From assembly GCA_016178055.1 (NCBI GenBank), contig JACOUC010000078.1, positions 1 through 44,711 of the forward strand: a stretch of 44,711 nt of DNA. Direction: 5' to 3'. The notes beneath the pieces were generated by a model. It ran no database searches. It saw only the letters and a list, made by a program, of their open reading frames with translations, and was not told the origin of the DNA. The DNA is from Chlamydiota bacterium. Lineage in GTDB: Bacteria > Auribacterota > JACPWU01. This document shows positions 35,832-44,711 of the stretch, in pieces (the first letter of the stretch is position 1; every line of letters begins with the position of its first letter). The translations under genes were made by a program, and so were the position numbers.

Positions 35832-37151
35832 CACTACTGTCCCAACGTTTGATTTAGATTTTATTGTAACTTGTTTCAAAGCAAAAGGTTATTGATCAAA
35901 ATGCCTGTAATCGATTTGAAATCGTCAGTACGCTTTAGCCATTCCAGTTTCAAGAAAGGGATGGCTTATGAATATTGGCACAACTATTTTTTCTCAAGTG
36001 ATGGAGCATCTGCCGCTTCTGGAGTTTCGCAAATGCGTCCAACGCTACCGCGGCAATTACAAGATCCAAACATTTTCATGCCTCGATCCATTTCTTGTGA
36101 TGTCCTTCGCTCAATTGAGCTATCGAGAAAGCCTGCGCGATATAGAAGTTTGTCTGCGGGCTATGCGCAGCAAACTTTATCATATGGGAATCCGCGGAGG
36201 AATTTCCCGCAACAACTTGGCTCATGCCAACGAAACACGAGATTGGCGCATCTGGGCCGACTTTGCTCAAGTGTTGATTCACACAGCACGGCATCTGTAT
36301 GCCGACGATCCCTTCGGCGTCGAATTGGATCAAACGGTTTACGCCTTCGACTCTACGACCATCGATCTTAAGTCTTTCGCTTTCTCCGTGGGCCAGATTC
36401 CGAAAACACAAGGCCGCCGTCAAACTCCACACTTTGATCGATCTTCGCGGCAACATCCCTTCCTTTATTCAGATTACCGATGGAAAAGTCCACGACGTCA
36501 ATGTCCTCGACAATCTGGTCCCGGAACCCGGATCTTTCTACATTCTGGATCGTGGCTATCTCGACTTCAATCGTCTCTACCATTTGCATCAGGCCCTGTC
36601 CTTCTTTGTGATTCGTTCCAAATCGAATCTTCAATTCCGAAGACTCTATTCTCACGCGATCGACAAATCCACGGGAGTCCTCTCGGACCAAACCGTTGTC
36701 CTGACAACTTTTTACGCCGCCAAGTCGTATCCGGAAAAACTTCGGCGTGTCCGCTACTTCGATCGCGAAAACAACAAACGCTTATGCTTCTTGACCAACA
36801 ATTTTTTGCTGCCAGCTTTGACCATTGCCCAACTGTACAAATGCCGTTGGCAGGTGGAACTGTTTTTCAAATGGATCAAACAACATCTGAGGATCAAAGC
36901 CTTTTACGGTACCTCAGAAAATGCCGTGAAAACCCAAGTCTGGATCGCCGTCTCAGTTTACATCCTGGTAGCCATCCTGAAAAAGCGGCTTGGCTTCGAT
37001 CACGGCCTTTACACAATTCTACAGATTTTGAGTGTGACGTTATTCGAGAAAATGCCCATTTTACAAGCCTTTGCCGAGTTTCAACTCGAAACTCAAAGTT
37101 GTGAAAACGATAACCAATTGATACTGTTTAACTTATAATGGGACAGCAGTG
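35832..37151 (+). mobile_element. IS4-group insertion sequence (DUF4372-type), decayed
   Basis: The ends carry 13-base inverted repeats with one mismatch: cactactgtccca at 35832-35844 and the complement of cactgctgtccca at 37139-37151. They enclose one transposase gene broken by a frameshift. Size is about 1.3 kb. No clear target duplication is visible, as expected if its neighbours have since been rearranged. GC content is higher than in the flanks. Confidence 0.75.
35968..37138 (+). pseudogene. IS4-family transposase, frameshifted
   Basis: The N-terminal part (35968 to about 36369) has the DUF4372 domain (IFSQVMEHLPLLEFRKCV) and the first catalytic Asp in AFDSTTIDL. The rest lies one frame over: SPWARFRKHKAAVKLHTLID, a DRGYLDF segment with the second Asp, and YKCRWQVELFFKWIK, an exact Y-(2)-R-(3)-E-(6)-K signature. 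The shift sits at CTT-A-AGT near 36370. One extra base explains it exactly, since DL then joins SLSLSPW as in relatives. It may be a mutation; CTT-A-AGT also resembles +1 slippage sites, so programmed frameshifting cannot be excluded. Confidence 0.8.
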
Positions 37152-37563
37152 GGTCCTGATATTTACGTAGACGCTTGGCGACCTTTTTGATTTCGGGAAG
37201 TCTCAGACCGCATGGCGCGGGCGAGCCAGTCTTTGAGGAAGCGCTCAGCACGAGAGCGAGTTGTGTAGGTCCAGAAGTGTTGGAAGGCCTCTTTGAGTAA
37301 ATAGGTCCGCATGGTCTTTAAGTTGTATTGGACCAGTTCTTTGAGTTTAGCCAGTTGAGAATGTGTTTGGTTGCATTTGTTTTTCAACAGACGCCAAGAT
37401 GATCATAGCCGGGCGATGGTGTTTGGCATTTCGGGCACAGGCCCCGTCTATTTTTTCGATGCTGGATATTCACGACCACGCTCTTGCCTTCCAGGCGGAC
37501 TTGGTCTCTATAAACAAAACCCTTGATTGGATAGCATTGATTGAGTAGTCTCTTGATGAGCAT
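37152..37563 (-). pseudogene. ISL3-family transposase, internally deleted and frameshifted
   Basis: From ATG 37563 the zinc-finger N terminus is intact: GFVYRDQVRLEGKSVVVNIQ, then CPKCQTPSPGYDHLG. It then jumps, out of frame, to the C-terminal region QLAKLKELVQYNLKTMRTYL and EAFQHFWTYTTRSRAERFLK. A further shift is needed to reach PEIKKVAKRLRKYQD. The catalytic centre of the enzyme is gone, so it is inactive. Confidence 0.75.
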
Positions 37564-37693
37564 TGTTGGCTTTCTCCCACTGCTGAATGAATGTTTATCT
37601 CCTAAGAAAAACTCATTCTAACAAGGAGTGGTTGCAATGCTCACCTTTTTTATTTAATCGCTCTTTTTAACCAACAGATTCTGTTATAGAGCC
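37152..37693 (-). mobile_element. ISL3-family insertion sequence remnant
   Basis: The left terminus on the minus strand begins GGCTCTATAACAGAATC at 37693, matching the usual start of ISL3-family ends. It encloses a transposase gene with a large internal deletion. The other end was lost where the IS4-type element abuts at 37151. The terminus lies only 12 bases from the ribosome site of the giant gene. Confidence 0.65.
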
Positions 37694-37718
37694 AATTTTA
37701 TAAACGGAGGTTTTTAGT

Positions 37719-40700
37719 GTGAAATTTATTCAAAAATGGACTTCTTTTATTCTTTCCTTTTCTCTTTTATTTTATGACGTTTCTCCTACTTTAGCTCAAC
37801 GCTCTGGAATTATAACACCCAAAAATGCCTCTCATTCAGATATTAAAGGTCCTATTAATCTATCAGAGAACTATTTAGGTAATTTCATAGATCAATTTAG
37901 AATTCCTAACAATTTGGGTGAAGTGATTGAAAATAATCTTCTTCCCAATCATCCTAATTTTTTTATTGTCGAAGACATTCATTGTAATCCTGAGGCTCAA
38001 AAAAACATACGAGGGATTTTAAAAATACTTCAAAGACAGTTGGAGGTAAAAGCAGAAAGACAGCTCGAAGCTGGAAGCTCGAGGCTCGAGGCAAAAACAA
38101 AAGAACAAACTGAAAAAGCAGAAAATCAATCTTTTCCTCTTTCCTCCTCGAGCCTTCAGCCTCGAGCCTCGAGCCAAAATGGTCTGGAAACTCTGACAAC
38201 ATCTCAAGATTTCAAACCATTCTATATATTCTGTGAGGCGGCCAGTGGTGAAATGGACCTGTCTTTTTTTACGGCTTTCCCGGATAAAGAGGCTCTCGCA
38301 CGAGCTACTGAAAAGTTCCTTCAGAAGAGTGACATGGACGGTGTGGAATCCTTTCTGGTCACAGAGGGACCCGAGAAAGCTGAAGGAGTCGGTGTTGAAG
38401 ATTTAAAGGCTTATGTCAAAAATATTGAGTACATGGGAGATTTTATCGAAGAAAGAGAACTTCAAGAACATGTTTGGCAAAATTTGGAAATGGATTTTAG
38501 AAAATTAAGGGAGAAGATTTATTCAAAAGATATACGCGAACTGATGGAAAAGAGGGAGAAGTATCGGGAGTTTAAGATAGGAATGGGGGAGTACTTAAAT
38601 CAAATATCAAAAATCAAAGATCAAAATGACAAATCAAATATTAAAAATTCAAAAAACCCAGCAATGTTTTTCCCAGCCTCCCAGCTTCCCATCTACCCAG
38701 CCATTCAAAGATTTCTCAAACTTCAATCCCTTGAAGGAAAAACAGATCTATCAAAAGCTGAGCAGGAATATCTAAAATTTCTTGAAACGTTAGAGAAAAA
38801 ACTTCCCCAAGAAAAATCTGCTTTAATCCTTCGCCATGTCCTGGAGTGCAGATTAGGACGTGAAAGCGATCAAGATCATTACATTTTTCTAAGTCAATAT
38901 GTGCATCTTGTCCAAGCGAGCGAAATTCCAAATTTGAAGTTGCTCTTCAGACAGATGAAAATTTTAAAAAAACTTTCGTGGAAAGATTTGGAAGAAGAGA
39001 TCCATCAAGTTGAAAAAGAATTAACCACGGTCTTGACAAACACAGAACAGGAAAAGAATTTGGTTGCCTTGGAAGGCCATTATGAAATCTTGAAGCGAAT
39101 CGTGAGTTTAGAGGGGAAGAGGGAAGATATAAAAAAGCTTGAGACTCGAGGCTCGAAGCTGGAGGCAAAAACAGAAAAAGAAGAAGTATTTACCTCGAGC
39201 CTTGAGCCTCGAGCCTCGAGCCAGGCAAGCCAGACCAGCTTTATAGGGGATTTTCTCCAGAGACTAGCAGATATAACTGAGAAGGAAGCAATAGACTACG
39301 AATCCCCCGACTTTGGCGATCTTTTTGAAAAGGCAGAAAAATTCTATTCACAGGTTCTCGACCGTGATGAGATTTTCATGAAGAATGCACTTCGTGTTCT
39401 TCAAGAGAAAAAGCTTTCTTATGCAGCTTTGGTCATGGGTGGCTTTCACACGTCGGGAGTCAAAGAAGCCCTTAAAGAGGCCCATATTGGCTATTGCGTG
39501 ATTGCCCCTCGGATGACTCACTCTGACGACCGCAGTGTCTATTATCGAAAAATGAAGGAGCTATTTGAGGTTCTGGGTGGAATGGATGACGGCCTCAAGA
39601 ATGCCTCTTTTTCCACGTTGAAAAAAATTGCGCTTCATCATTTTATGACCCAAGCCCAGGCGATGGGGAGAGTGATGGTCGAGGAAGCTAGAATTTTGCC
39701 CAAAGGTTTCTTCGATGCGTGGGAAAGCAAAGCCCAAGACCTTTCCTCTGTGATTGAAGCATTGGAAAGAAGTCATCCTGAATCGGGAACCGTTTCAGGA
39801 GGTGAGTTTACTCTACAAACCCTTTTAGATCTGACAGAGCTGTCAGCTCCTGAATTAAGAACTTTGCTTCAGGATAATCAAGTTCGTCCCTTTTTAGAAC
39901 GTTACATTGAAAAGCTTTTGGCACTCTCGGGGCATGCAGGTAAAGATTGGCGAGTGCTTTTGGGAAATGAAGAAGAGCCTCCTCAATTTCCTCCCTCAGG
40001 TGGAGGAATCATGAGTGCTCTCAGAAATTCAGGTGCAGGAAACTGGATGGTGCTTTTTGCTCTTTTACCTTGGTTGTGGATGACGGCTTGTAAAGGAAAT
40101 GCAGAGAAAAGTTCAGATTCGTCAGGACGGGCTCCACCTATCTCTACCCCTGTTCAAGCATCTGCTCCTTTAGACCTTCCTCCCCTGCCAGGTTCAGAGC
40201 CCTCGGTTTCTCCTGAAAATACAGCTCCTACATTGAATCTGTTTGCCATACCGTCTGAAAGTTCTAATCAAACCACTATTCCAATTGATTTGGCAGTTGA
40301 GTCATCGTTAGCTGCAATAAACTCCTTGTTGGAAAGTGATGAATCTTTCAGATGGTATTTTGCAATGGGTGATACGTTGGAGAAAGGGATAGAGAAAGAG
40401 ATTCCTCTTTTTACAGGCTTATATCAGTTACGAGAGAAAGGAGACGATTCTATTATAGAAAGCGCTATCGATGCCTTGGATCTCGCCCCTCTCTATGCCA
40501 AATTAGTTAAAGAGGACCTTGCAAAGCTATCACCTAAAGAAAAAATGGGTTTGATCTCTTTCTTAAGAGCGGTCTCCGATCCAAGATCAACATACGAAGA
40601 GATAGAGAAATTTAGACAGGAGGTAGCTAAAAAATATACTGACAACGCTGCATTTGCTATTACCTGTCGTACGGTTTTTGAAGGAAGTTTCCGCCATGCT

Positions 40701-43700
40701 TTTCAATATGGGGGTGGCTCAAACTATTTCTATCGTCTTTTAGAATTGTTGGATAAGGATGAAAAATTAAAGTCCCTAAGGGAGAAATATTCAACACAGT
40801 TTTCTCGATTCAGTATTTTGTTGGATTATCTCAAAGGAAGTAGAGATTGGAGTTCAGAAGTTGAAGAAGCTTTCGGAAATTTTGAAAGCGATTACTCTCA
40901 AATTAAGACAGATTTTAAAACTGTTTATCCGGAGTTAAGAAAACTAACACAAAATAAACTGCTTTCGAAGTTAGCGTCAATCATGGATAAAATATCATAC
41001 GATGATTTGACGAAATTTTTTACAAGTCGTCAAATAAAAATTAGCTTTAGAAATTTCACGGACGAGAGGTTTAAGAAACTGTATTTAATGGTTGCTTTTA
41101 ATGCAATGAGAAATCTACCTCCGGAAAGAATTCAAGGAGTCACGATGGTTTTTGATGGGGGTAATGGGATAGACGGTTCTTATAGCAATGACGAAGGAAA
41201 TGATCTCATGATCATAGCGTTACAAGAGTATTTTGATGCTCTTCCCTCGAGGGAGGGTAAGGTCATTCTTCCAATAAGCGTGGTATACCACGAATTTGGC
41301 CATCGGTGGCATTCTAGATTTATCAATTCTCGCATGAGGCAAGAAATGGAAGGGATTAGTTGGATTGTTACAGTAGAGGAGTCAAGAGGAGGGGCTTATG
41401 ATAAAAACGGTAGGTACGATCCATATAGAGATTCTATAGGATACCTTGGAAGCATAGAAGCATCCTTTCGAAAAGAAGATATTGCAGAGACCGTAGCTCG
41501 GGTTGCCACTGACTATGAGAGATCCGTCAATAAGGCGATCGACAACTTGATTCAATACAACGATCCTGATCTAGCTCAAAAGATTTTCTTTGCTTATGCC
41601 TATTTAGGGAGAGTGCCTTCTCAAAACTTATGGATTGTTCGAGTTGATGGGGCTCCTTTAAATCAGGAAGCAGGGACGTATGTTTTTAAACAAAATGGAA
41701 AAATTAGACAAATTAAACTTCGCAATGAAAGCGAAGGCAGTAATACTATCACTCAAGATATTGAGATTAAGAAAATTAATGACCCCTATTCTTACGTTCA
41801 GGCATGGGTTACAAAAACAACAGATCATGAGGGTCACGGCGGCGTTATCTCAGCCCTTAAGGGTTGGATCCTTCAACGCATGCCATCTTGGAGTAGTCAC
41901 TACGACACACGCGTGACCCCTATATTAGAAACAATATTGTTTGGCCTTCCTCTTTTGGTGACTGCTTTGCTAGGAGTTGACCCTACATGGAGTCTGGGCA
42001 TTAATCTGCTTTCTTGGACTCTCTTTATTTTGCCCAGACATCAAGGCGGACGTGGGGTGGCCGTTCTTGTGGCTCTTTCAAGTTTTGCCCTCACTTCGCT
42101 TCCTCTCTATTTGAATTTATCTATGATTTTTCTCCCATTTTTTGTTCTGGGGGTTATTCTCATTCACACTGGAATCAATAAAGCAGATGAAGAAAAAAGA
42201 ATGCGACCTGTTTGGGCGGCCATGATCTTCATTTTGGGATTGCCTTTATACAGTCTTTTACCAACTGCTCATCGACAAAATTCGGTAACCATTGAAGTAT
42301 CTCCTCTACCCCCTCCAACTATCATCAGAAAAGGCACTTCTTTGAAAGGCGAAGAGGGTGAAACTCCCGGTTCTCTTATTCCAGACTTAAATGATTCTGA
42401 GCCGTCTGATCAGCAACCAACGACTGCGGATACTTTAGATGAGGAAAAAAAGGAGAGAGATGAAGAAGAGTTACCAAAACTTGTTAAGACTTACTTTGAT
42501 GACGAGCATCGTAGACATTTGGTGGTTGAGGTTCCAAAGATCTATGATGACATAAGTACGGATGAATATCCTTACCTTCGTGTTAAGGGACTCAATTTGG
42601 GTGTGCGAAATATCCATATTTGGGCTGAGGCACTTGCGGGTGATCAAGTGATATTTGAAACCCAATTCTTTTGTAACAAAATGTTTTGTGACAGATACTA
42701 TCCATTGCCTGAAGGGTATCGTGTTGATCAGGTTATCGTAACCATAGATGGAGTTAAGATGGCTGAGTGGACGTTTTTTGATGGCGAATTGGTAACAGAA
42801 ATGGGGATGTCCTTCGATGTGGGGGGTGGGAAAACAGAGGAAGTGAATGAGGAAGAAAAAGGAGCACTACCTGTTGAAACACCCTCTGGCGGTGTCATTC
42901 CCGCTTTGAAGCGCTTCATGTTCAAACACATACTCAGCCCTGAACAGGCTGTTCTTTACGACACGCGCATTGCCCCAAAACTTGAAGAAGGTCTCTTCAT
43001 TCTTCCCACTCTCCTTGCCATGATCGTAGTATTTAATATCTCATGGGACCGTGAGGCCATCAATCCTTTTTTATGGGTCTCTTGCATCAATGCCATTTCG
43101 AGGCTTATCTTTGTCTTTTTTCATCCAAGGGGAGAAAGACGATATCCTGTGATGATCGCTTTCTTTAGTTTTATTCTCACTACATCCACTCTGGGTCTTG
43201 AACCAAATTTGGGATTTACTGCACATATGAATCTTATTCTTATGGCTATTTCATATTTATCTGGATTTCCTCTTGATCCTTTCAATAATACGCAAACCTC
43301 ACTCATTGGTTTGATCTTTATGCGGATGCTAGCGCTTATGCTCATTGGTATCGATGCTTTGGTCATTGTGTCAGTGCTAGCGGCTATGCTCATTCATAAG
43401 AAAATCAATCGCCGGGCCAGGCCCTATTTTGAGAAATTTATAAAGCGATTTAATACTCAATATCATCCCCAAAGGCGCTTTGAGTATTTCGTCGCTTACG
43501 AAGAGTTGAATCGTTTCTTCTATCTTACACTCACGAACGCTTTAAAACAATTCGCAGAAGAAAATCATTTAGGTGAAAATGAACTGAACCCTCTTTATCA
43601 TGCTGTGGCCGATGCCCTGATTGCTGCAAGGCATCCTGAACTGATTGGAAGAGATCAACAGTTTCTCTCCCCCACCCTGATTCTTTTAGAGGCATGGGGA

Positions 43701-44633
43701 GTCTTGAGCCGATCTGAAGGGAAGAGCCGCATTACCCCCGAATCTGTGGATGATGTCACGAGTGAGTTAGAAAAGAGTTCATTCTCAGGAAGGGTGAAAA
43801 TTTCGCTTCATCAAGACCCACGTGAGGCCCAACTCATTAAACCTGCAAAAGGATTGGAAGAAGAAAAATCCCGTCCTCTTCCTAAGACCCTTTCAGCCCT
43901 ATTGACCCCTTCAACTGTCGGGGGAAATCTCTTTCAGATAGCCGAAGCGAAGGATTTTCCCATCGCTACAGCCTATCTTCTCCTAAGGAAGAAATTACGT
44001 GAGATTCAATCTCATCTCTTGAAAGATTCCTTTACCCAAGAGACACAAGGAAAAGAGGCATCCCTCCTTACCATTTCCGACTTTGCGCTCGTCGAAAAAA
44101 ATCAAGAGGGCCTTCGTTTGGAAGAGATCATTCAGCAAGTTCCTGGTTTTGCAAAGCCCATCGTTACAGACCTTAATCGAACGGAGGGAAAATTGAGAGA
44201 AGCCTTGATCAAATTGGGAACCCACCCGGATGAAGTTCATCTCATTTCTCTTAAAGGAGAGAAAAATCCCGGAGAGGCGCTTATTGAAAAAGTGAAGGCT
44301 TTATGGAAAGAGGAACATCCCGGACAAGATTTAGATTTTCGAACCGTTCGATTTTTGGGACATCAGGACCATAAACGTGAGTTTAAGACCGTGATGCAAA
44401 GACATGGTGTTAAAGACGCCTATGGGGATGATTTGGCGGTTGTTTTTGCCATTGCTTGCGGAGATCGGGAAGCCATTCGAACAGCGTTCGAGAAACTGGG
44501 CATGAACTCTCGCCAAATAGATCAACTTCTAGCCGGCAGTGGAGACCTGAAACCCATTCCCGTCCTTGCTTCCATGAAAAATCAGTTAGAGCGATTCCGC
44601 AAGACCGCCGAAATTACTCGGCTCAGTATGTAA
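37719..44633 (+). CDS. giant secreted/membrane protein with metalloprotease motif
   Basis: 2304 residues from GTG 37719, with GGAGG eight bases upstream. Visible parts in order: a signal peptide (ILSFSLLFYDVSPTLAQ); residues 60-640, a domain beginning FFIVEDIHCNPEAQKNI and closing YAALVMGGFHTSGVKEAL, whose GGFH recalls the GxxH of TIKI/EreA/ChaN-like folds (speculative); a hydrophobic segment near 776 ending LWMTACKG; and a Pro/Ser linker. A zinc-protease-like domain follows with YHEFGHRWH (HExxH at 1191-1195) and a likely third ligand in KEDIAETVARV about 60 residues on. Two polytopic membrane blocks (about 1406-1530 and 1745-1900) are each introduced by GGVIxALK, and a soluble C-terminal domain ends the protein. 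Three repeat elements are inserted in frame before residue 505. The function is unknown. Confidence 0.85.
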   Translation: MKFIQKWTSFILSFSLLFYDVSPTLAQRSGIITPKNASHSDIKGPINLSENYLGNFIDQFRIPNNLGEVIENNLLPNHPNFFIVEDIHCNPEAQKNIRGILKILQRQLEVKAERQLEAGSSRLEAKTKEQTEKAENQSFPLSSSSLQPRASSQNGLETLTTSQDFKPFYIFCEAASGEMDLSFFTAFPDKEALARATEKFLQKSDMDGVESFLVTEGPEKAEGVGVEDLKAYVKNIEYMGDFIEERELQEHVWQNLEMDFRKLREKIYSKDIRELMEKREKYREFKIGMGEYLNQISKIKDQNDKSNIKNSKNPAMFFPASQLPIYPAIQRFLKLQSLEGKTDLSKAEQEYLKFLETLEKKLPQEKSALILRHVLECRLGRESDQDHYIFLSQYVHLVQASEIPNLKLLFRQMKILKKLSWKDLEEEIHQVEKELTTVLTNTEQEKNLVALEGHYEILKRIVSLEGKREDIKKLETRGSKLEAKTEKEEVFTSSLEPRASSQASQTSFIGDFLQRLADITEKEAIDYESPDFGDLFEKAEKFYSQVLDRDEIFMKNALRVLQEKKLSYAALVMGGFHTSGVKEALKEAHIGYCVIAPRMTHSDDRSVYYRKMKELFEVLGGMDDGLKNASFSTLKKIALHHFMTQAQAMGRVMVEEARILPKGFFDAWESKAQDLSSVIEALERSHPESGTVSGGEFTLQTLLDLTELSAPELRTLLQDNQVRPFLERYIEKLLALSGHAGKDWRVLLGNEEEPPQFPPSGGGIMSALRNSGAGNWMVLFALLPWLWMTACKGNAEKSSDSSGRAPPISTPVQASAPLDLPPLPGSEPSVSPENTAPTLNLFAIPSESSNQTTIPIDLAVESSLAAINSLLESDESFRWYFAMGDTLEKGIEKEIPLFTGLYQLREKGDDSIIESAIDALDLAPLYAKLVKEDLAKLSPKEKMGLISFLRAVSDPRSTYEEIEKFRQEVAKKYTDNAAFAITCRTVFEGSFRHAFQYGGGSNYFYRLLELLDKDEKLKSLREKYSTQFSRFSILLDYLKGSRDWSSEVEEAFGNFESDYSQIKTDFKTVYPELRKLTQNKLLSKLASIMDKISYDDLTKFFTSRQIKISFRNFTDERFKKLYLMVAFNAMRNLPPERIQGVTMVFDGGNGIDGSYSNDEGNDLMIIALQEYFDALPSREGKVILPISVVYHEFGHRWHSRFINSRMRQEMEGISWIVTVEESRGGAYDKNGRYDPYRDSIGYLGSIEASFRKEDIAETVARVATDYERSVNKAIDNLIQYNDPDLAQKIFFAYAYLGRVPSQNLWIVRVDGAPLNQEAGTYVFKQNGKIRQIKLRNESEGSNTITQDIEIKKINDPYSYVQAWVTKTTDHEGHGGVISALKGWILQRMPSWSSHYDTRVTPILETILFGLPLLVTALLGVDPTWSLGINLLSWTLFILPRHQGGRGVAVLVALSSFALTSLPLYLNLSMIFLPFFVLGVILIHTGINKADEEKRMRPVWAAMIFILGLPLYSLLPTAHRQNSVTIEVSPLPPPTIIRKGTSLKGEEGETPGSLIPDLNDSEPSDQQPTTADTLDEEKKERDEEELPKLVKTYFDDEHRRHLVVEVPKIYDDISTDEYPYLRVKGLNLGVRNIHIWAEALAGDQVIFETQFFCNKMFCDRYYPLPEGYRVDQVIVTIDGVKMAEWTFFDGELVTEMGMSFDVGGGKTEEVNEEEKGALPVETPSGGVIPALKRFMFKHILSPEQAVLYDTRIAPKLEEGLFILPTLLAMIVVFNISWDREAINPFLWVSCINAISRLIFVFFHPRGERRYPVMIAFFSFILTTSTLGLEPNLGFTAHMNLILMAISYLSGFPLDPFNNTQTSLIGLIFMRMLALMLIGIDALVIVSVLAAMLIHKKINRRARPYFEKFIKRFNTQYHPQRRFEYFVAYEELNRFFYLTLTNALKQFAEENHLGENELNPLYHAVADALIAARHPELIGRDQQFLSPTLILLEAWGVLSRSEGKSRITPESVDDVTSELEKSSFSGRVKISLHQDPREAQLIKPAKGLEEEKSRPLPKTLSALLTPSTVGGNLFQIAEAKDFPIATAYLLLRKKLREIQSHLLKDSFTQETQGKEASLLTISDFALVEKNQEGLRLEEIIQQVPGFAKPIVTDLNRTEGKLREALIKLGTHPDEVHLISLKGEKNPGEALIEKVKALWKEEHPGQDLDFRTVRFLGHQDHKREFKTVMQRHGVKDAYGDDLAVVFAIACGDREAIRTAFEKLGMNSRQIDQLLAGSGDLKPIPVLASMKNQLERFRKTAEITRLSM
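38061..38176. repeat. palindromic heptamer repeat inside the giant gene, GCTCGAG family (copy 1)
   Basis: The left arm reads gctcgaa, gctggaa, gctcgag, gctcgag. The right arm reads cctcgag, ccttcag, cctcgag, cctcgag. The frame stays open and yields QLEAGSSRLEAK...SSSSLQPRASSQ, a low-complexity insertion at about residues 115-152. Confidence 0.85.
38595..38704. repeat. WATCAAA half-element plus 8-base repeat inside the giant gene
   Basis: A single arm of the AT-rich family (AATCAAA, TATCAAA, AATCAAA, GATCAAA, ATGACAA, ATCAAAT, ATTAAAA, ATTCAAA) encodes NQISKIKDQNDKSNIKNSKN. It is followed by 8-base units cccagcct, cccagctt, cccatcta, cccagcca encoding PASQLPIYPA. No inverted second arm is present. 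Confidence 0.8.
39137..39222. repeat. palindromic heptamer repeat inside the giant gene, GCTCGAG family (copy 2)
   Basis: The left arm contains ctcgaggctcgaagctgga and the right arm cctcgagccttgagcctcga. The element is related to copy 1 but shorter in its centre. It is in frame and encodes KLETRGSKLEAKTE...SSLEPRASSQ at about residues 474-502. Confidence 0.85.
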
Positions 44634-44711
44634 TCAGAGTTTTGTCAGGTCATTTCTTTAGATAAAATAAACAGGTTTTTCTACAATTTGAATTCCGGAT
44701 TCATCGGATAA

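Noticed and set aside
37163-37387. A stand-alone 74-residue protein on the minus strand
   Set aside because: It is the C-terminal part of an ISL3 transposase broken by deletion and frameshift, not an independent gene.

Overview
The window reads as one stretch of an AT-rich Gram-negative genome (about 40% GC by eye). An outer membrane is implied by type II secretion genes, an ExbB/ExbD pair and a lipoprotein-type solute-binding protein. The mix of pseudopilins, a giant secreted or membrane protein, many short palindromic intergenic repeats and duplicated AAA ATPase/DUF4143 genes resembles candidate-phylum genomes such as Omnitrophota. That assignment is an inference: no rRNA or marker tree is available here.

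Layout. 1-1055: three tRNA genes (Gly-GCC, Lys-CUU, Leu-UAG), two truncated tRNA copies, and the C-terminal remnant of an ATPase gene. 992-3859: two divergent AAA ATPase/DUF4143 paralogues; a third, more distant one lies at 34484-35707. 3856-4431: a lone pseudopilin. 4680-8244 (minus): a tightly packed doxX-like / polyprenyl synthase / ligA operon. 8456-9499: a secreted repeat protein. 9517-14305 (minus): bioA, bioF, a ketoacyl synthase and an SDR reductase, probably biotin precursor synthesis. 14536-16193 (minus): ExbB/ExbD with two small membrane proteins. 16229-21262 (minus): exopolysaccharide genes (an initiating sugar transferase and three GT4 glycosyltransferases). 21290-25423 (minus): type II secretion genes gspG-I-J-K-L-M. 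25678-33541 (plus): D-aminoacylase, a C26 gamma-glutamyl peptidase and a complete Opp/Dpp peptide importer, probably scavenging D-amino-acid or murein peptides. 33901-34398: yajQ. 35734-37693: nested, decayed mobile elements. 37719-44633: a giant 2304-residue protein with a signal peptide, an HEFGH metalloprotease motif and two multi-span membrane blocks.

The most unusual property is the repeats. At least seven unrelated sequence families are built from degenerate 7-bp units, mostly arranged as two inverted arms. They fill most intergenic gaps, form the 3' ends of several genes, and are inserted in frame inside the giant gene. Other points to check: an in-frame TAG that cuts the peptide-importer ATPase just before its Cys-containing C-terminal domain; a gspI gene with no usual start codon beside a 125-bp palindromic element; and the same 'minus-10 box six bases before ATG' arrangement upstream of all three DUF4143 ATPase genes, suggesting leaderless mRNAs.
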